Source of the DNA: Delphinus delphis
Lineage: Eukaryota; Chordata; Mammalia; Artiodactyla; Delphinidae
Length of the DNA: 64,000 nucleotides
Assembly: GCF_949987515.2 (NCBI RefSeq)
Contig: NC_082694.2
Location: forward strand, 60,448,080 to 60,512,079
Direction of reading: 5' to 3'
The translations under genes were made by a program, and so were the position numbers. This document shows, piece after piece, positions 46,890 through 59,479 of the stretch. The notes beneath the pieces were generated by a model. The model did no database searches and was not told the origin of the DNA. It saw only the letters and a list, made by a program, of their open reading frames with translations. Position 1 is the stretch's first letter, and each line of letters starts with the position of its first letter.

Positions 46890-49235
46890 AAAACTGTGTT
46901 GAATGAACAAACGCTTGAATATGAAAGACATCTATAGTTGTTGGTGATTGTGATTGAAAAAAAAAACTCTGTAGTTTAATTTTTTTTCCTTTTTCCTAGG
47001 AATGTATAAATTAATATTATACAAACAAAGATAAACAGTGCCTTCATAAATATGGCTTCTGTCATTTCAGCAGCAAGAGACTATCTTAATTCTTTTAGCA
47101 GAATTTAATTTTGCCTTTTTGAAAAACTGCATTTATTATACAGAAGGGTTTTATGGTCCCTTAAATGTATGCTTGTTGTTCTCTGTGCAAATTGTATTTT
47201 CTAAATGCCTGTTCTTCCTGGAACTATTTTCCTATTAGAAGCCAGTTATTATTTTTCCAGGAAGAGCAGCATAGACCTCGATTATTTGTTTGTAGTAGAG
47301 TGGTCCTGAAGAATTTGAATTCATTTATGTTTCCCCAGATCCCTGTTCCATTATAATGCAGCATTCTGATTTTGACCAAACCTCAGGACTTTTGCCTGTG
47401 GCCCAATAAATGGGTGTGCACACACTGCTTAAATCAGTAAAATATGCTAGTAGTGTCTAACCCTGGCCTCCTGGCTAGCCGGTGAACAGCAAAGTGCCTG
47501 AAGAAGCTCTCGGCTATTTTATCATAGGAGCTAGTTTTCTCTGCTTAAAATGTTGTTACTTTCCTTTCATACTTATATCAACTAACATGACCATAGCTTC
47601 TTTTTTTCTTATTTGTAGGTTTAGTTATGTAATTCATTGGGAAGGTAATCATATATGGCTGTATCAGGGCACTTCCAATGGAACTGGCTGCAGCTGATTT
47701 AAGCAGAACAACTTTTTTAAGGATACTGGGCAGCTTAAGAATTGTCAGGAAGGCTAGAGGACAAAGTAAACGTACACAATTTTCCCACAGGTGCAATATC
47801 CTTCTTGATTTACAATTTTTGCATGGAGGAGAAGTTCCAGAGGTTTCTACTGTAGTGGTTCTTACCATAGGTCAGGGAGCCGATGGGGGAATTCTGCCAG
47901 ATGCTGACTACATCTATTCCAATTATACCCTAAGGAACTGGATGCTGCCCTGCCCTGCTCCTCTGGGCCTACTAGGGGGTGGACCTGGCTGAAAATTCAA
48001 TTTATTACATAACCAAATAAACTCCTACCCCTTGACTAGGAGGTCACAGGGGCATTTTAGGTCCCCAGGAATCATCAGTTAGTTCAGAGCCAGAATCTTG
48101 GGGATCCTGATACCCCACTGAAAGCAAGGAGCCACTTCAAATGCAGTGTCTTTCATTGGCATCACTAGCCTCTAGAAAGCAACCATCAAGGGGACTAAGA
48201 AGGAATAGTCAGAAAACCAGGAGATAATTCTAGGACACTAGTGTCTTTTCACTGCCTTTAGCCCCAACCAGGCCCCAATAGCTATCTTTTATCCCCCACT
48301 GCTTTTCAAAGGTGCTGGGACTGCCCTTAGCACTTTGGTAAAGGGAGTGTCTTGCAGGCTACCTCAGGGGCCACAGCTGATGGGGGGTGGCAGAATAGGC
48401 TGCCATGATAAATATTCTGCAACATTTCTATCTCCCTAGTGTTTGGGTTCCTTCACCTACATTAAATAATATAATTTCTGTCATCTCAAATACAATTAGT
48501 TTGGGTTATCCACCATACCTGGGCAGGTAGAAAGCCAAACTTATTCTCAGAAACACTGCTGCCCACAGACAGTTCTCATGCCAATGTCTGGTCCAGTCAG
48601 TGTTCACTGTTACAAGTAACAGAAACTGACTCTCATGAACTAAAGAAGATTGAGAAGTTGTTAAGGGGTATTGAGCGGGTCACAGAATTTCCAAAGTAGC
48701 TAAAAGGTTGACTCAGGAGCTACACACCTCAGAGGACCCAGGCCATCAAATCAGGCCACAAAACTGATGCTGCTACCAATGTTCCACCCTAGGTGTTTGC
48801 CCAGGACACCCCCATCAGTGCCCCTGCCCCAGTCATGGCCACTGTGAGGACTCCATTTTATAACAGCCAGTGCCACCATCAGACTGGACACCTGCAGATA
48901 CTTCCCTGAGGCACTGGGCTCCAATTTAAAGTATAGAGCAGTATGTCATATACGTGAGTCCCAGCTTCAGAGGAGACTGGGGAAAAAACTGTCATGTTTA
49001 GCTGCTATAGTGGAAAAGCAGCTCAATGTTCTATTAGATATCAGAGATAGGAAATTCCCCAAATGCAGGAATCAGATTTCAGATGCTGGGCAGGAAAAAT
49101 AATGACAAATGCCTACCGCAAAGTGTTTCTGGATTAAATCTTCATGAAAATATTTTGAGATAGGCATGCCACCAACACTTGTGAATTGGTCTCGCTAATT
49201 TCTTTTAACTGGCTCACTGCTAAGATGTAAGTTGA
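46890..49235. other. long stretch without recognised genes
   Basis: No confident family. The open frame 47678-47992 (104 codons) has no motif. A part near 48590-48920 ('gttacaagtaacagaaactgactctc', 'ggtcacagaatttcc') has the look of an old dispersed repeat I cannot name. Confidence 0.4.
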
Positions 49236-49237
49236 TG

Positions 49238-49408
49238 CTGTAGTGATACCATAATTCATCAGATCTAATATGCCATCAATCACGAGTCATCAACTGTGAA
49301 TGCCATTATTTTATGTACCACTAAAGAAATGCTGCCAAATAACCTATGACTTGTTAAAGGATAGTTTTCAAAAGTTTAAAGAACCATACTCATATGCAAA
49401 TTTAAAAT
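49238..49408 (+). repeat. source segment of the inverted copy inside the L1 at 50.7 kb
   Basis: Its reverse complement recurs at about 50755-50925 with about three mismatches in about 168 bases. No transposon family is recognised in this segment. Confidence 0.88.
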
Positions 49409-49409
49409 A

Positions 49410-50275
49410 AGTACATGTCAAAAATGTTATTTAACTCATTAGTTATTGAGGAAAACAGTAAGATGTTAAAACCACTCCAAAGAGAATTTGAGAAGCTAGG
49501 CATACAGAGGCGATTTAATAGGTTTCTGGGTTAGATTTTTTTTTTTTTTTTTTTTTTTAGTTAATGTCAGACAAGGCTATAGCCATAATCAATGAGCTTA
49601 TCTGTTCTTCTGTACAAAATTATTTGCATTTCTACTGGACATAAATCTACAAACTAACCTCTGCCCCTACAGAGTTGTAAAATAGCCAAGTAAATAGGAA
49701 ATCAAACCCAGCACTGCACTGAAAGAACATCTAGTAATCTCTTTTGTCTGTTTCCAAGTTTTGGATAATATTTTTGACAGTCTCAATGATTTCATATTAG
49801 AGCTCTTCCTGACTTATTTAGAATAGTGTTTTATATATCAGTCTGGTACATACACAAAAAGGAATATGTTACTTAAATAGAGAACTCTATGCATTCACAT
49901 CTGAAGTCAAAATTTTATCATTTGTTTGTCAAATGAAAGTCATCAAAGTTTGTATTTTTCCACTCATGACTGTTCCCCATGTTCCTCAAGAGCACTGGCG
50001 GTGCAGCATTTCTTTTGAGCCTTCCACTCTTTTTTCTGAAATTTTCTTCCAAGAAGTGACATACCAGTTTGCAATTTTTTACTTTCTTTTTAAAAAATTT
50101 TTATTGTGGTAAGAACACTTAGCATGAGATCTATCTTATTAGCATATTTTTAAGTATACAGTACAGTATTGCTATTCATACCATTCTGCAATCTTTGATG
50201 CTGAAGCATTCTTGATTTTTCCTGGTGTCAGTAGAAGACTATAAATCAAAATCAATACTCGTATTCCTTCCACAC
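49410..50275. other. unassigned sequence with an old L1-like piece
   Basis: A T-run lies at 49537-49558 without a recognisable SINE body. 50090-50205 ('tttttattgtggtaagaacac', 'tttaagtatacagtacagta') resembles an antisense old L1 piece. Confidence 0.45.
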
Positions 50276-50279
50276 ATAT

Positions 50280-51490
50280 TCATAGTGCAAATGATATGAC
50301 TGATAAGGGGCTAATATCCAAAATATATAGACAGCTCATACAGCTCAACATCAAAAAAACAACACAATTTTAAAAATGGGGTGAACACCTGAATAGACAT
50401 TTTTCCAAAGAGGAAAAGCAGATGGCCAACAGGAACATGAAAAAATGCTCAACATCACTAATCATCAGGGAAATGCAAATCAAAACCACAATGAGATATC
50501 ACCTCACACCTGTCAGAATGGCTATCAAAAAGAACACAACAAATGTTGACGAGGGTGTGGAGAAAAGGGAAGCCTCCTACACTGTTGGTAGGAATGTAAT
50601 TTGGTACAACCACTGTGGAAACAGTATGGAGGTTTCTCAAAAAACTAAAAACTGAACTACCATATGCCCCAGCAATTCCACTCCTGGGTATATATTCAAA
50701 AAAACCCCAAGAACACTAATTTTGGTTTTAAATTTGCATGTGAGTATGGTTTACATTTTAAATTTGCATGTGAGTATGGTTCTTTAAACTTTTGAAAACT
50801 ATCCTTTAACAAGTCATAGGTTATTTGGCAGCATTTCTTTAGTGGTACATAAAATAATGGCATTCACAGTTGATGACTCATGATTGATGGCATATTAGAT
50901 CTGATGAATTATGGTATCACTATAGATCGAAAAGGTACATGCACCCCAATATTCATAGCAGCATTATTTATAATTGCCAAGATATGGAAGCAACCTAAGT
51001 GTCCATCAACAAATGAATGGATAAAGAAGATGTGGCATATATATACAATGGAATACTACTAAGCCATAAGAAAAGAATGAAATTTTGCCATGTGCAACAA
51101 CATGGATGGACTTGGAGGGTACTATGCTAAGTGAAATAAGTCAGATAAAGAAAGACAAATACTGTGCACTGTCACTTATATGTGGAATCTAAAAAATAAA
51201 ACAAACTAGTGAATATAACACAAAGGAAGCAGACTCATAGATATTCAGAACAAACTAGAGGTTACCAATAGGAGAGGGAAGGGGGGAGGGGCAGTATAGA
51301 GGTAGGAGTTTGAGAAGTACAAACCATTATACATAAAATAAGCTATAAGGATATATTGTACAACACAAGGAATATAACCAATATTTTATAATAACTATAA
51401 ATGGAGTATATAACCTTTTAAAATTGTGAATCACTGTGCTGTACATCTGTAACATATAATATTGTAATCAAATATATTTTAATTTAAAAA
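50280..51490 (+). mobile_element. L1 3' end, interrupted by an inverted local copy
   Basis: Enters at 'gcaaatgatatgactgataagggg', follows the ORF2 C-terminus (GAAATGCAAATCAAAACC at 50470) and the 3' UTR to 'aatataatattgtaatcaaatatatttt'. At about 50720 the L1 stops within AACACTAATTTT and resumes at about 50927 with CGAAAAGGTACATGCACC. The missing L1 bases are few, so the foreign segment is an insertion. Confidence 0.92.
50725..50925 (-). repeat. inverted copy of 49.24-49.41 kb inserted in L1 (templated insertion)
   Basis: About 200 bases not of L1 origin. From 50755 they are the reverse complement of 49238-49408 at about 98% identity by eye. The left edge repeats the segment's own end: TTTTAAATTTGCATGTGAGTATGG occurs at about 50727 and again at about 50757, so about 30 bp was copied twice. 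No poly(A) tail. Confidence 0.9.
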
Positions 51491-51499
51491 AATTTTTAA

Positions 51500-52830
51500 G
51501 GTTAAAAAGAAGAAGCTAACTTAGATTTCTATGTCAAATTGGACCCTAAAATAAATTTCAAATGGAGTTCTAATACTATAAAAGTATTAAAAGAATGATA
51601 ATTATTTTAAGTGATTTCCTGATAAAGAAAAGCTTCTGTATCCCCAAATAAAGCCAAGAGACAAAAGATTGAAATATTTGATGATTCAGAAATTCAAAGT
51701 TTCTTTATGGCAAAATGTAACATGTGCAAGTTAAAAAAGAGGCATCAGCGTATCTACCTATATCTATAGCGATATCTTAGATTAAAAAATTTTATACATA
51801 GCATGAAGAAGAGTTCTGACAAATCAGTAAGAAATAGACAAGGGTATTTGTGAAGGAAGAAATACAAATGGTCAAAAAAGACATGAAAAGACTCTCAATC
51901 TCACTAGTAATGAGGGGAATGCCAATTAAAATAATAATGACATATTTTTGCTCATCAAATGGACAAAGTTGAAAAGTTGATATTATGATGTTGTCTAGGT
52001 CAGAGCTTCTCACCCACGGTTGTGCTGGAATGGGTTACAGGTGCTAAGATAGTTCTCCCTTCATTCTTGGGGTGAGGCCTGAGGCACACACAGCTCCCAA
52101 CCAATTGCATCCCACAGAGTTCCCAACCAGTTGCATCCCAGAAGATGCAGAAGCATCTTCTCTTTGCACCGGGGTGTGGAACAAATACTATCACAACATA
52201 TGACTATTACCTTGTGATAAAATCCAGGTGGGACTGGTCTAGGCTTTGGGGAGACAAAACCCACTTGGTGCAGCGCTCTTGAAGGACAATTTAGTAGTCT
52301 CTTAAATTTTAAAGTAGTCATGGCCTTTGTATCAGAAGTTTCACTTTGGAGAATGTACACTGCAAAAATGTTTACATGTGTTTGGAAAAAAATATATATG
52401 TACAAAAATGCACGTTTATTATAGCATAGTTATTCATTGTGAAATATTAGAAACAACCTAAATGTCAACTAATAATGCAATGGTTAAATAAATTATGTTA
52501 CATGAATATCAAGGAATACTATGTAAGAAACAAAGGAAAGAAACAGAAGGAAGAAAGGAAGATGTGCTGAATGAATGTATTTTTAAGATATATTATTATA
52601 ATAAATTGTATAACTATATGTATAACAATTCCATTTACCTTAAGACAGATATATATGTGTATATATATACACACACGCACAATACGCTCACGTGTGTGTG
52701 TGCATAAATATATGGACAAAGATCTAGAAAGACGGACTCCAAAATCTTAAAAATGGTTATGTTAAATTTCTGGCCAAAATAACTCTGTAAGCTACCAACT
52801 CTGCACCCGCCCCCCAAAAATTCACAAAGC
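51500..52830 (+). mobile_element. old L1 (L1M-type), split by an unrelated 260-bp segment
   Basis: 'gtcaaattggaccctaaaataaatttcaaatgg', 'cagtaagaaatagacaagggtatttgtgaagg', 'atgccaattaaaataataatg' come first. After the split come 'tcactttggagaatgtacactgc', 'cattgtgaaatattagaaacaacctaaatgtc', 'atgcaatggttaaataaattatg'. Very old and without frames. The AT-rich CA/TG patch 52640-52710 lies near its end. Confidence 0.8.
51990..52255. mobile_element. possible DNA-transposon insertion in the old L1
   Basis: Starts 'gtcagagcttctcacccacggttgtgctggaatggg' in the style of mammalian hAT elements and interrupts the L1. It includes a 26-bp tandem duplication at 52093-52142 (TCCCAACCA(A/G)TTGCATCCCA). The family is not recognised. 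Confidence 0.45.
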
Positions 52831-53334
52831 ATTAATAAATATTTTTAATGCACTAAAAAGACATAGCTGTGCTCATAAACAGAAGAAGCATTCCTGTGGT
52901 CCAGAAAAGGAACAGAAGTACACAGCGGTGAGAAGGCTCAGACTTACTGGGCTTCCCAACAGGAAATTGCAGAAGCTATCAGGAATTCAAGTCAGGCAGG
53001 GTAATGGGACCTTGGAAAGAGAAAGGAGCCAGGGTCACTGTGTGAAATGGGAGGTGAGAAGGACTCCCCTGGTGGTGAAAAGAGAGCAGAATAGAGCTGC
53101 AACCCCTGCTCTGAACTCCCCCAGCACCCAGCTGCTGTCCAGGTGGCAGGAGGAAGCATGGGCAGTCAGAGGACCATGCACTGAGCTAGGATGCCCACTG
53201 GCTCACAATTAGAAGTTGCAGGAGATCCTGAAGTCACTAACGGGAGACCTTATTTACAACAGGGGACCCAGGTGGGTCACATAAAGGCTATCACATCACC
53301 CAACAGGGAGACATGAGATCTGGGAAACAGGACG
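52831..53334. other. unassigned sequence
   Basis: Moderately GC-rich. The frame at 52928-53212 has no domain. No repeat family is confident. Confidence 0.4.
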
Positions 53335-53335
53335 G

Positions 53336-53374
<39 letters not shown>

Positions 53375-53390
53375 AATATACACACACACC
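53335..53390. repeat. (CA)n microsatellite, interrupted
   Basis: Twelve or more CA units with AAACAC and AAATAT interruptions. Confidence 0.95.
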
Positions 53391-53429
53391 TCCAACTCAA
53401 GAAGAGCTTGCACACTCAAATTTAGAATG

Positions 53430-54070
53430 CAATGTGGCCACAGATAGTAACTTTGAAAATGTGATCCAACAGTTTCACTTCAAGCCATACGCCCTAGAGA
53501 AAATTTTGCACACGCGCACGAGGAGATACAGATAAATATGCTCACTGTACCTTCGTTTATAAAAATAACAAGTGCAAATGACCTAAATATCCATCAATAG
53601 GGAATGACTAAACAAAATATGGTATATTAATACAATAGATTACCACATAGAAGTTAACATGATTAAATATTTTTCTATATTAACAGAGATCTCAAAAGCA
53701 TAGTAAGTATATGAGTAAAAAGAAAAGTAGTTTTCATAACAATACATATAGCATATAATTTATGTACATAAATGATATATATAGTCTGCTGATTCATTAA
53801 TGTATTGTTAAAAAAAACCATGAAAGATACACACCCATTTCATGACAAAAATTGCCATTGGGAAGAGGCGTTTGATGTGCTTGGAAGTGAACAAAGAGAT
53901 TTCAACTGTATAATGTTCCATTACTTTTCTTTTAAAAATTGGGAGAAAATGTGAAAATATGCTACATTCGGCAATTTTGAGGAGCAGGTAGTTGGTACAC
54001 AGGTGCTTTCTATATTTGTATTTTTTAGTTCTTTCAAAACTTTTCAGAAAAAATTAAGTGGAGGGGGTAA
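53430..54070 (+). mobile_element. old L1 (L1M-type) 3' region
   Basis: 'ccaacagtttcacttcaagccatacgccctagagaaa', 'taaatatccatcaatagggaatgac', 'aatatggtatattaatacaatagattaccac', 'ttcaactgtataatgttccattacttttc' keep L1 3' order. Confidence 0.8.
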
Positions 54071-54170
54071 CATTGGGAAGTGTGTGAGAAAGGAATTCCA
54101 GCTTTTCCTCTGTCATTTCTGTAACAGGATGTTGAATGAATGTAACTGCTACTTTAGAATCCATAGTTTA

Positions 54171-54391
54171 TCTTTTTTTTTTTTTTTTTTTTTGCGGTAC
54201 GCAGGCCTCTCACTCCTGTGGCCTCACCCCCTGCAGAGCACAGGCTCCAGACACCCAGGCTCAGCGGCCATGGCTCACGGGACCAGCCCAGCCGCTCTGC
54301 GGCATGTGGGATCTTCCCGGGCCGGGGCACGAACCCGCGTCGCCCCGCACTGGCAGGCGGACTCTCAACCACTGCGCCACCAGGGAAGCCC
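54171..54391 (-). mobile_element. CHR SINE, antisense
   Basis: Poly(T) of about 20, body, and head at about 54370-54391. The perfect 15-bp target-site duplication AGAATCCATAGTTTA lies at 54156-54170 and 54392-54406. Four overlapping frames of 72-134 codons run through it and are not genes. Confidence 0.97.
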
Positions 54392-54407
54392 AGAATCCAT
54401 AGTTTAG

Positions 54408-55204
54408 GCCTCAAGCTGAGCACTGAGAGGAGCTAACCACTTTCTAAAGCGAACACTCAACTTTGAAGAGCAAGAGGACTCCTGTAGGACACACAGGAGA
54501 GGCAGAACCAGCCCCCCCTCAATCTGCTGCTCATCTCCACCCAGCGGATGAGCAGAGAAGCTTGGGGAAGTAACGGAAAGCCTAGAAGAAGTGCTATGGC
54601 TGTCCCTTCTCTTTTCCTTCAAACCTCCTCACCCAGGCAAATGGATGGTGGCTTCAAAGAGAATCACCTTAAAGACTGGGAGAATCTATATAAAGTGGCA
54701 ACTAGCATCTAAATCCAGCCTTATCACTGAACGTGCTGATTGACACTGGGCCAATCTCAAGTGTGGCTCCCCAAGGCTCAGTCATACCTCCACGAAGCCT
54801 TCTTTACAGCAAAGTAGCATTTGTCTACAATGTAGTGTTTGGCTATGTGCAAATCACTAGACTAGGTGACACGTTTTTGTGAACAAAAGTCAATTTGGTC
54901 ACAACTCTTAAGTTCTTTTTGGTAAGTCACAGAAGCCATCAAAGAAGTCTGGGGTGGAGAGGGCTAACTAGTTACCACCTCACTACTAGGCTGTAATGAA
55001 ACCAAGGCTCAGACCCAGTTATGCCAGATGGAGAGGGATTGGACAAACATCCAGGAGCATAGCAGGCACAAACTAATCACAGGATCTACTCTGTAACTCA
55101 GGGAAGTCTCAGCATCCTTTAGGTTCCCATCTCCATGTGATATTCCCTGAGGCACACCACAGACCTTAAGCAGGATTTTATTTCCTCTCATCAGATTGAT
55201 ACAG
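54408..55204. other. unassigned sequence
   Basis: Nothing recognised. Confidence 0.45.
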
Positions 55205-55340
55205 CACAGTCAATGTAGTCAATAATATTATAATAACTTTGTATGGTATGTAATCTATAAAAATATCAAATCACTGTGGTGTACACCTGAAACTAATATA
55301 ATATTGTAAGTCAACTATACTTTGATCAAAAAAAAAAAAA
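55205..55340 (+). mobile_element. very short L1 3' tail
   Basis: Only the last 120-130 bases of the L1 3' UTR ('taatctataaaaatatcaaatcactgtggtgtacacctgaaactaatataatattg') and an A13 tail. Extreme 5' truncation. Confidence 0.9.
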
Positions 55341-55370
55341 GAATCATGCCATCAGAAATCCTCCTAACCA

Positions 55371-55582
55371 AGTGGTTCTCATCTGGGGCGATTTTGCCCC
55401 CTAGGGGACATTGGCAGTGTCTGGAGGCAGTTTTCTTTGTTACAAGGAGGGGAGTGCACTACTGACACCTAGTACGCAGAGGCCAGAGATGATGTTAAGT
55501 ATCCTACAATACACAGGACAGCCCACAAAACAAGGAATTATCCAGCCCAAAACATTAGTAATGCTGAGGTTGAGGAACCCTG
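55371..55582 (+). mobile_element. MER20 hAT-Charlie MITE
   Basis: Essentially full length: 'agtggttctcatctggggcgattttgccccctaggggacattggcagtgtctgg', 'ggccagagatgatgttaag', 'cctacaatacacaggacagccc', 'gaattatccagcccaaaacattagtaatgctgaggttgaggaaccctg'. MER20 is about 219 bp in placental mammals and some copies act as enhancers or insulators. Whether this one does is unknown. Confidence 0.93.
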
Positions 55583-55589
55583 TCCCAAG

Positions 55590-57238
55590 TCAATGGCTGG
55601 ACACAGAAACAATTAGGGATGAAGCCTCTGGTACCATCTCAAAGGGGACAAGGTATGAACCTTGCCAGATTCTGAAACTCTATTCATGCAAGAATGGAGA
55701 CAGTGTCTTTAAAGTATTTTAGCCAACCTACATATATAGAATACTTTTAATTTCACCAACAGCCTCCCTCTTCCAGCATTTATCATGCTAATTAACAAGT
55801 CATTAGTTTCACCAATTAATAAAATTTTGACATCCAGTATGCTAATTAGCTATGATTAAGCTATAGATAGCAGAAGGCACAGGATAGACTTAGGAAGCAG
55901 CAAATATTTCAATTTAGCCAAGATGGCAGGCCCTAGTAGGGAGTTCTCAGTATATAAGGCTGGCAAAGCAGGCTAGAACAAGAAAAGAGACCTTTAAATG
56001 TCCTCTGGGTCACTTTTATACAAATTCTCCACGGAGGTAATGAGTGTACAGTAAGCATTAAGCATGAAGCGCTGCTAACTCGCCCTTTGCTGCTCATATG
56101 GATGGATTAGAAATGCCAGCAGTCAACAGGCACATTCTGCCCCACGCTGTCCTCCTGACTGGAAGCTGGAGATACCTCACCTACTTTTATAGAGCTGAGT
56201 GATTCATTTCCTAAGTACTTATGAGATATTCTGCTCTTCACTTACCAAATTCTGCCCAAAGGATTTCAGGGAACAGTACATTTTCTAAATCACTAAAAAT
56301 TCTATACATTCTCTTACAGAGCTTCTCTACTACTGCTCAAAAGTGGGGGGGGGGGGAACCTTACAAACTTCAGCAAACATTCAGTCTTACCTATCCCCCA
56401 AAGGAAAAAGAGACAAAATACATATTTATGCATTTAGACATGTGGGATTTGCATCACAGATATGTGTGTTAAATATAATACATTTCAGCTTCTTTTCCTA
56501 AGCTGATAAAAAGGGACCAAAGCTGGTTATGAAATAAGGTTATTTAATCAGAGTGGGAAACTCAAGATAGAAGCCATGGAAGTTTGGGATGGAGAAATTT
56601 ACCTAAGTATACGGTTGTCGAAGTTGGAAAAGAAATAGGCTCCATGTAAAAGTTGAAAAAATTGATTTATATTTAGTAATCATAAGAATTATCAGAACTT
56701 TCTAGCACATAAATCTGCTAATCACTGTGTAGACAAGGGCTATAAATCATATTTAATAACTTGGTAGATGAGATTTGAATCATTTTGTCTTCATTCAAAC
56801 ATACATCAGTGGGGAAAAACAAAAAACCTTGTACTATATTATTATTCTCTGTAAGAATGAGAAATGGTATCAGTTCTTTGTTTTTGAAAAATATATCAAA
56901 ACCCAGAACACACAGAGGTCATAAAAGCCTTTTCGAAAGTCATTATTCATAAACAGTATGAAAAGTTTAGTCAGCTACCATCAAAATGATTAAGCAATTC
57001 AAAGAGTTTACTAATGAATAATACACCAAATGATCAAATACATATTATGTGCTGTATAAATATTAATCGATGAGGTTACTTTATAGTATCCACCAATGAA
57101 GAAATAAATTCTGATCATTCAATTATGATAATCTCAATGACCGAACAAAATGGATGGCATCTAAAAAAAGGGGAGAGTTTCTTCAGAGAGCACAATTTTT
57201 TTTTAAAGAATATGTATTTAACATATAGGTAGCACTGA
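55590..57238. other. long AT-rich stretch without recognised genes or repeats
   Basis: Unique-looking. A 12-13 base G-run lies at about 56345-56357. Short frames only. Confidence 0.45.
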
Positions 57239-57239
57239 C

Positions 57240-57378
57240 ATCCTGGGATCTTCACAAATATTGACTCATCCAGTCTTCATAATAATTTGATGACATAAAT
57301 CACCATTATGATTCCCTTTTTACAGATGAAGAGACCAGGTTTAAATAATTTGCCTCAGGTCACAGCAAAAAGCTGTCA
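57240..57378 (-). mobile_element. MIR SINE, antisense
   Basis: 'gactcatccagtcttcataataatttgatgac', 'ccctttttacagatgaagagaccagg', 'aaataatttgcctcaggtcacagc' follow antisense MIR order. Confidence 0.85.
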
Positions 57379-57379
57379 C

Positions 57380-58728
57380 AAATCTCCAAGAAGCGCTAAG
57401 TAGCTGAGATTTATAGAAAATGTTTAAGTCAACTGTGTTTACAGTAAGAACCCAATAGGTCTTGAATCTATTAGAGAAAATGGTTTACAGATTACACAGA
57501 AAAACTATTACTTCATTCCAGTGTGGCTTTACCTTTGCCACCTGAAAAGGATAGAACTAATGTCAGTCATCAGTAGGGAATCAAAGACCTACACGTAAAG
57601 TAAGCTGGAAAGGAAGCACCTAATGCTAAATGAATTTAGGTCACTGCACACAAAGTAACTACACTTCAGCAGACTAAAGTAGCATGCAGTTATGATTATG
57701 ATAAACTTTGAGCAATTACGAAGAGCAAGACATGAAGAATAAAACTGGACGTAAGTAGATTTCCCGGTTTTCAAAAATGAAGAAAAAGTTCTATTGCATG
57801 TAACCCTGGCAAAATGTTAGCAGGGATTAGTAAACAGAAGTTCGTGAGCACTTGGAAAGGCCACAGTGATTGCCAGAAGTCAGCATGAGTTTACTAAGGA
57901 AAAGACATGGCAAACTAACCTCATTCCTGTTAGGATCAGGGAAAAGGTAGCAGGTCTTCGGCATCAATGATTGCTATTCATGTCTCTTTGACAGAGACAG
58001 GAATGGCTCAACAAAGAAGAGTGATTAATTCAAGGGCATGTCTTGAGCGATCAACAAGGAAACTTACTTACCTGTATTCCTGACTGGAAGACCAAGATTT
58101 CTAAACTGGGTCGGATTGCTTGAAAATTTCCTCCCCCACATGCAAGCCTCCAAACAGCCAAACCTGACATTGTAGCCAACAAAAGAGAAAAAGAAAAAAA
58201 ATTCAAGATTAGGTGGGTGAGGAGAGGGACAAAAGATAATATATGGTATAGTCAGCACAAGGAAAGCTATAGGCTCCAAACACAGCTCAAGAATCTGTGG
58301 ACCAACTGAGAGGGTGATATTCTGTAAAACGAAAGCTAGTAAAATCAACTTAATAAGTGACAGCAGTCATCTACAAAAGAACTTCATCCAAATCTGTTTG
58401 CAAATGTGTTTCTCAAAACTCTAAAAAGATTCCCAAACCTAAGAGGCCAAAATGTCTCAAGCATAATCAAGATTACCTGCTGATATCACTAATGGAAAGA
58501 AAGAGGTAATCAAATTGACTTCATTGTCATCTGACTGAGGAAATTATGAGTTAATGGAAGGGTGGTAAACCACCTGGCATCGAGCGAAAGCAGAGCCAAA
58601 GAACAAGAATTTGGCTGGGTTTATCCAACATGGTCCAAAATACAGTGATGGCTCTGATGGCAATTTTGGTTAATATTTTGATGAGCCTCCCTCTAGTCTT
58701 TTTGTAAAGCATGTTGAAGGAATTACAT
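57380..58728. other. AT-rich stretch without recognised genes or repeats
   Basis: Nothing supported. Frames up to 94 codons lack motifs. Confidence 0.45.
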
Positions 58729-58729
58729 A

Positions 58730-59458
58730 CATTTATCTTTTTGCCTAGCATAATAACATTTCCCCATATTATTAAACGCTGCTCATAAACAGAATCTTAA
58801 CGGCATCACAATATTCCTTAATATGGAGATAATATAATTTACTTAACTACTGCCTTATTTCTTAGTTTAACGTTTTTTTTCATGATTTTCAATATTTTGC
58901 AAAACTGAAAAATCTTCGTTCTGCTTTGAATTATTTTCTCAAGACAGATTCTGGAAATAGAATGACAGGGCCAAAGAATATTAACATTTAAAAGCTCTTG
59001 ACACATATTCGTAAATTGCTTTCCTCTGCTCTCTCATCAATATTAGTCTTCAAAACAATTAAATCTTTAATAGTTTAGAAGGTGAAATTACACCTCATTT
59101 TAATTCACATTTCTTAATGAAGCTGAACATTTTCCCATATGTTTATTTGCCATTTGATTTCCCTCTTTTGTGAATTGTGTTCATGCCTTCTGTCCCATTA
59201 GTTTTAGTAATTTTTCTTATGATTTTGAAAGAGCTCTATTTGGTAAAGAAATTAAGCTTTTCTTTGTCATATATTGCCAATTTTTTTTACCAGTTTTTCC
59301 TTTTAATTTCCTTTTAATATTATTTCTTAATGTTTTACATCTCTGAATAATCAAAATATTTCTTTCGCTCTGGTATTTCTTCTATCACTTTTTAATTTAA
59401 AAGCCTTCTTCACACTTAGATTTAAAATATTCTATTTGAATCCAGATTTCATTATGGT
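58730..59458 (-). mobile_element. old L1 or related LINE, antisense
   Basis: 'acagattctggaaatagaatgacagggccaaagaat', 'cttgacacatattcgtaaattgctttcc', 'catttcttaatgaagctgaacattttcccatatgtttatttgccatttg', 'gtgaattgtgttcatgccttctg' are the order of an antisense old L1 ORF2 end. Confidence 0.8.
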
Positions 59459-59479
59459 TTTATTAATAACACTTAACTA

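Noticed and set aside
47678..47992. 104-codon frame
   Set aside because: No domain, no splice or promoter context, and the region looks non-coding.
54003..54407. 134-codon frame and several overlapping 60-130-codon frames elsewhere with RYAGLSLLWPLP or GTRASHCCGL peptides
   Set aside because: These peptides recur at every CHR SINE (17.3, 21.3, 34.2, 36.4, 40.4, 54.2, 63.3 kb). They are SINE reading frames, not genes.
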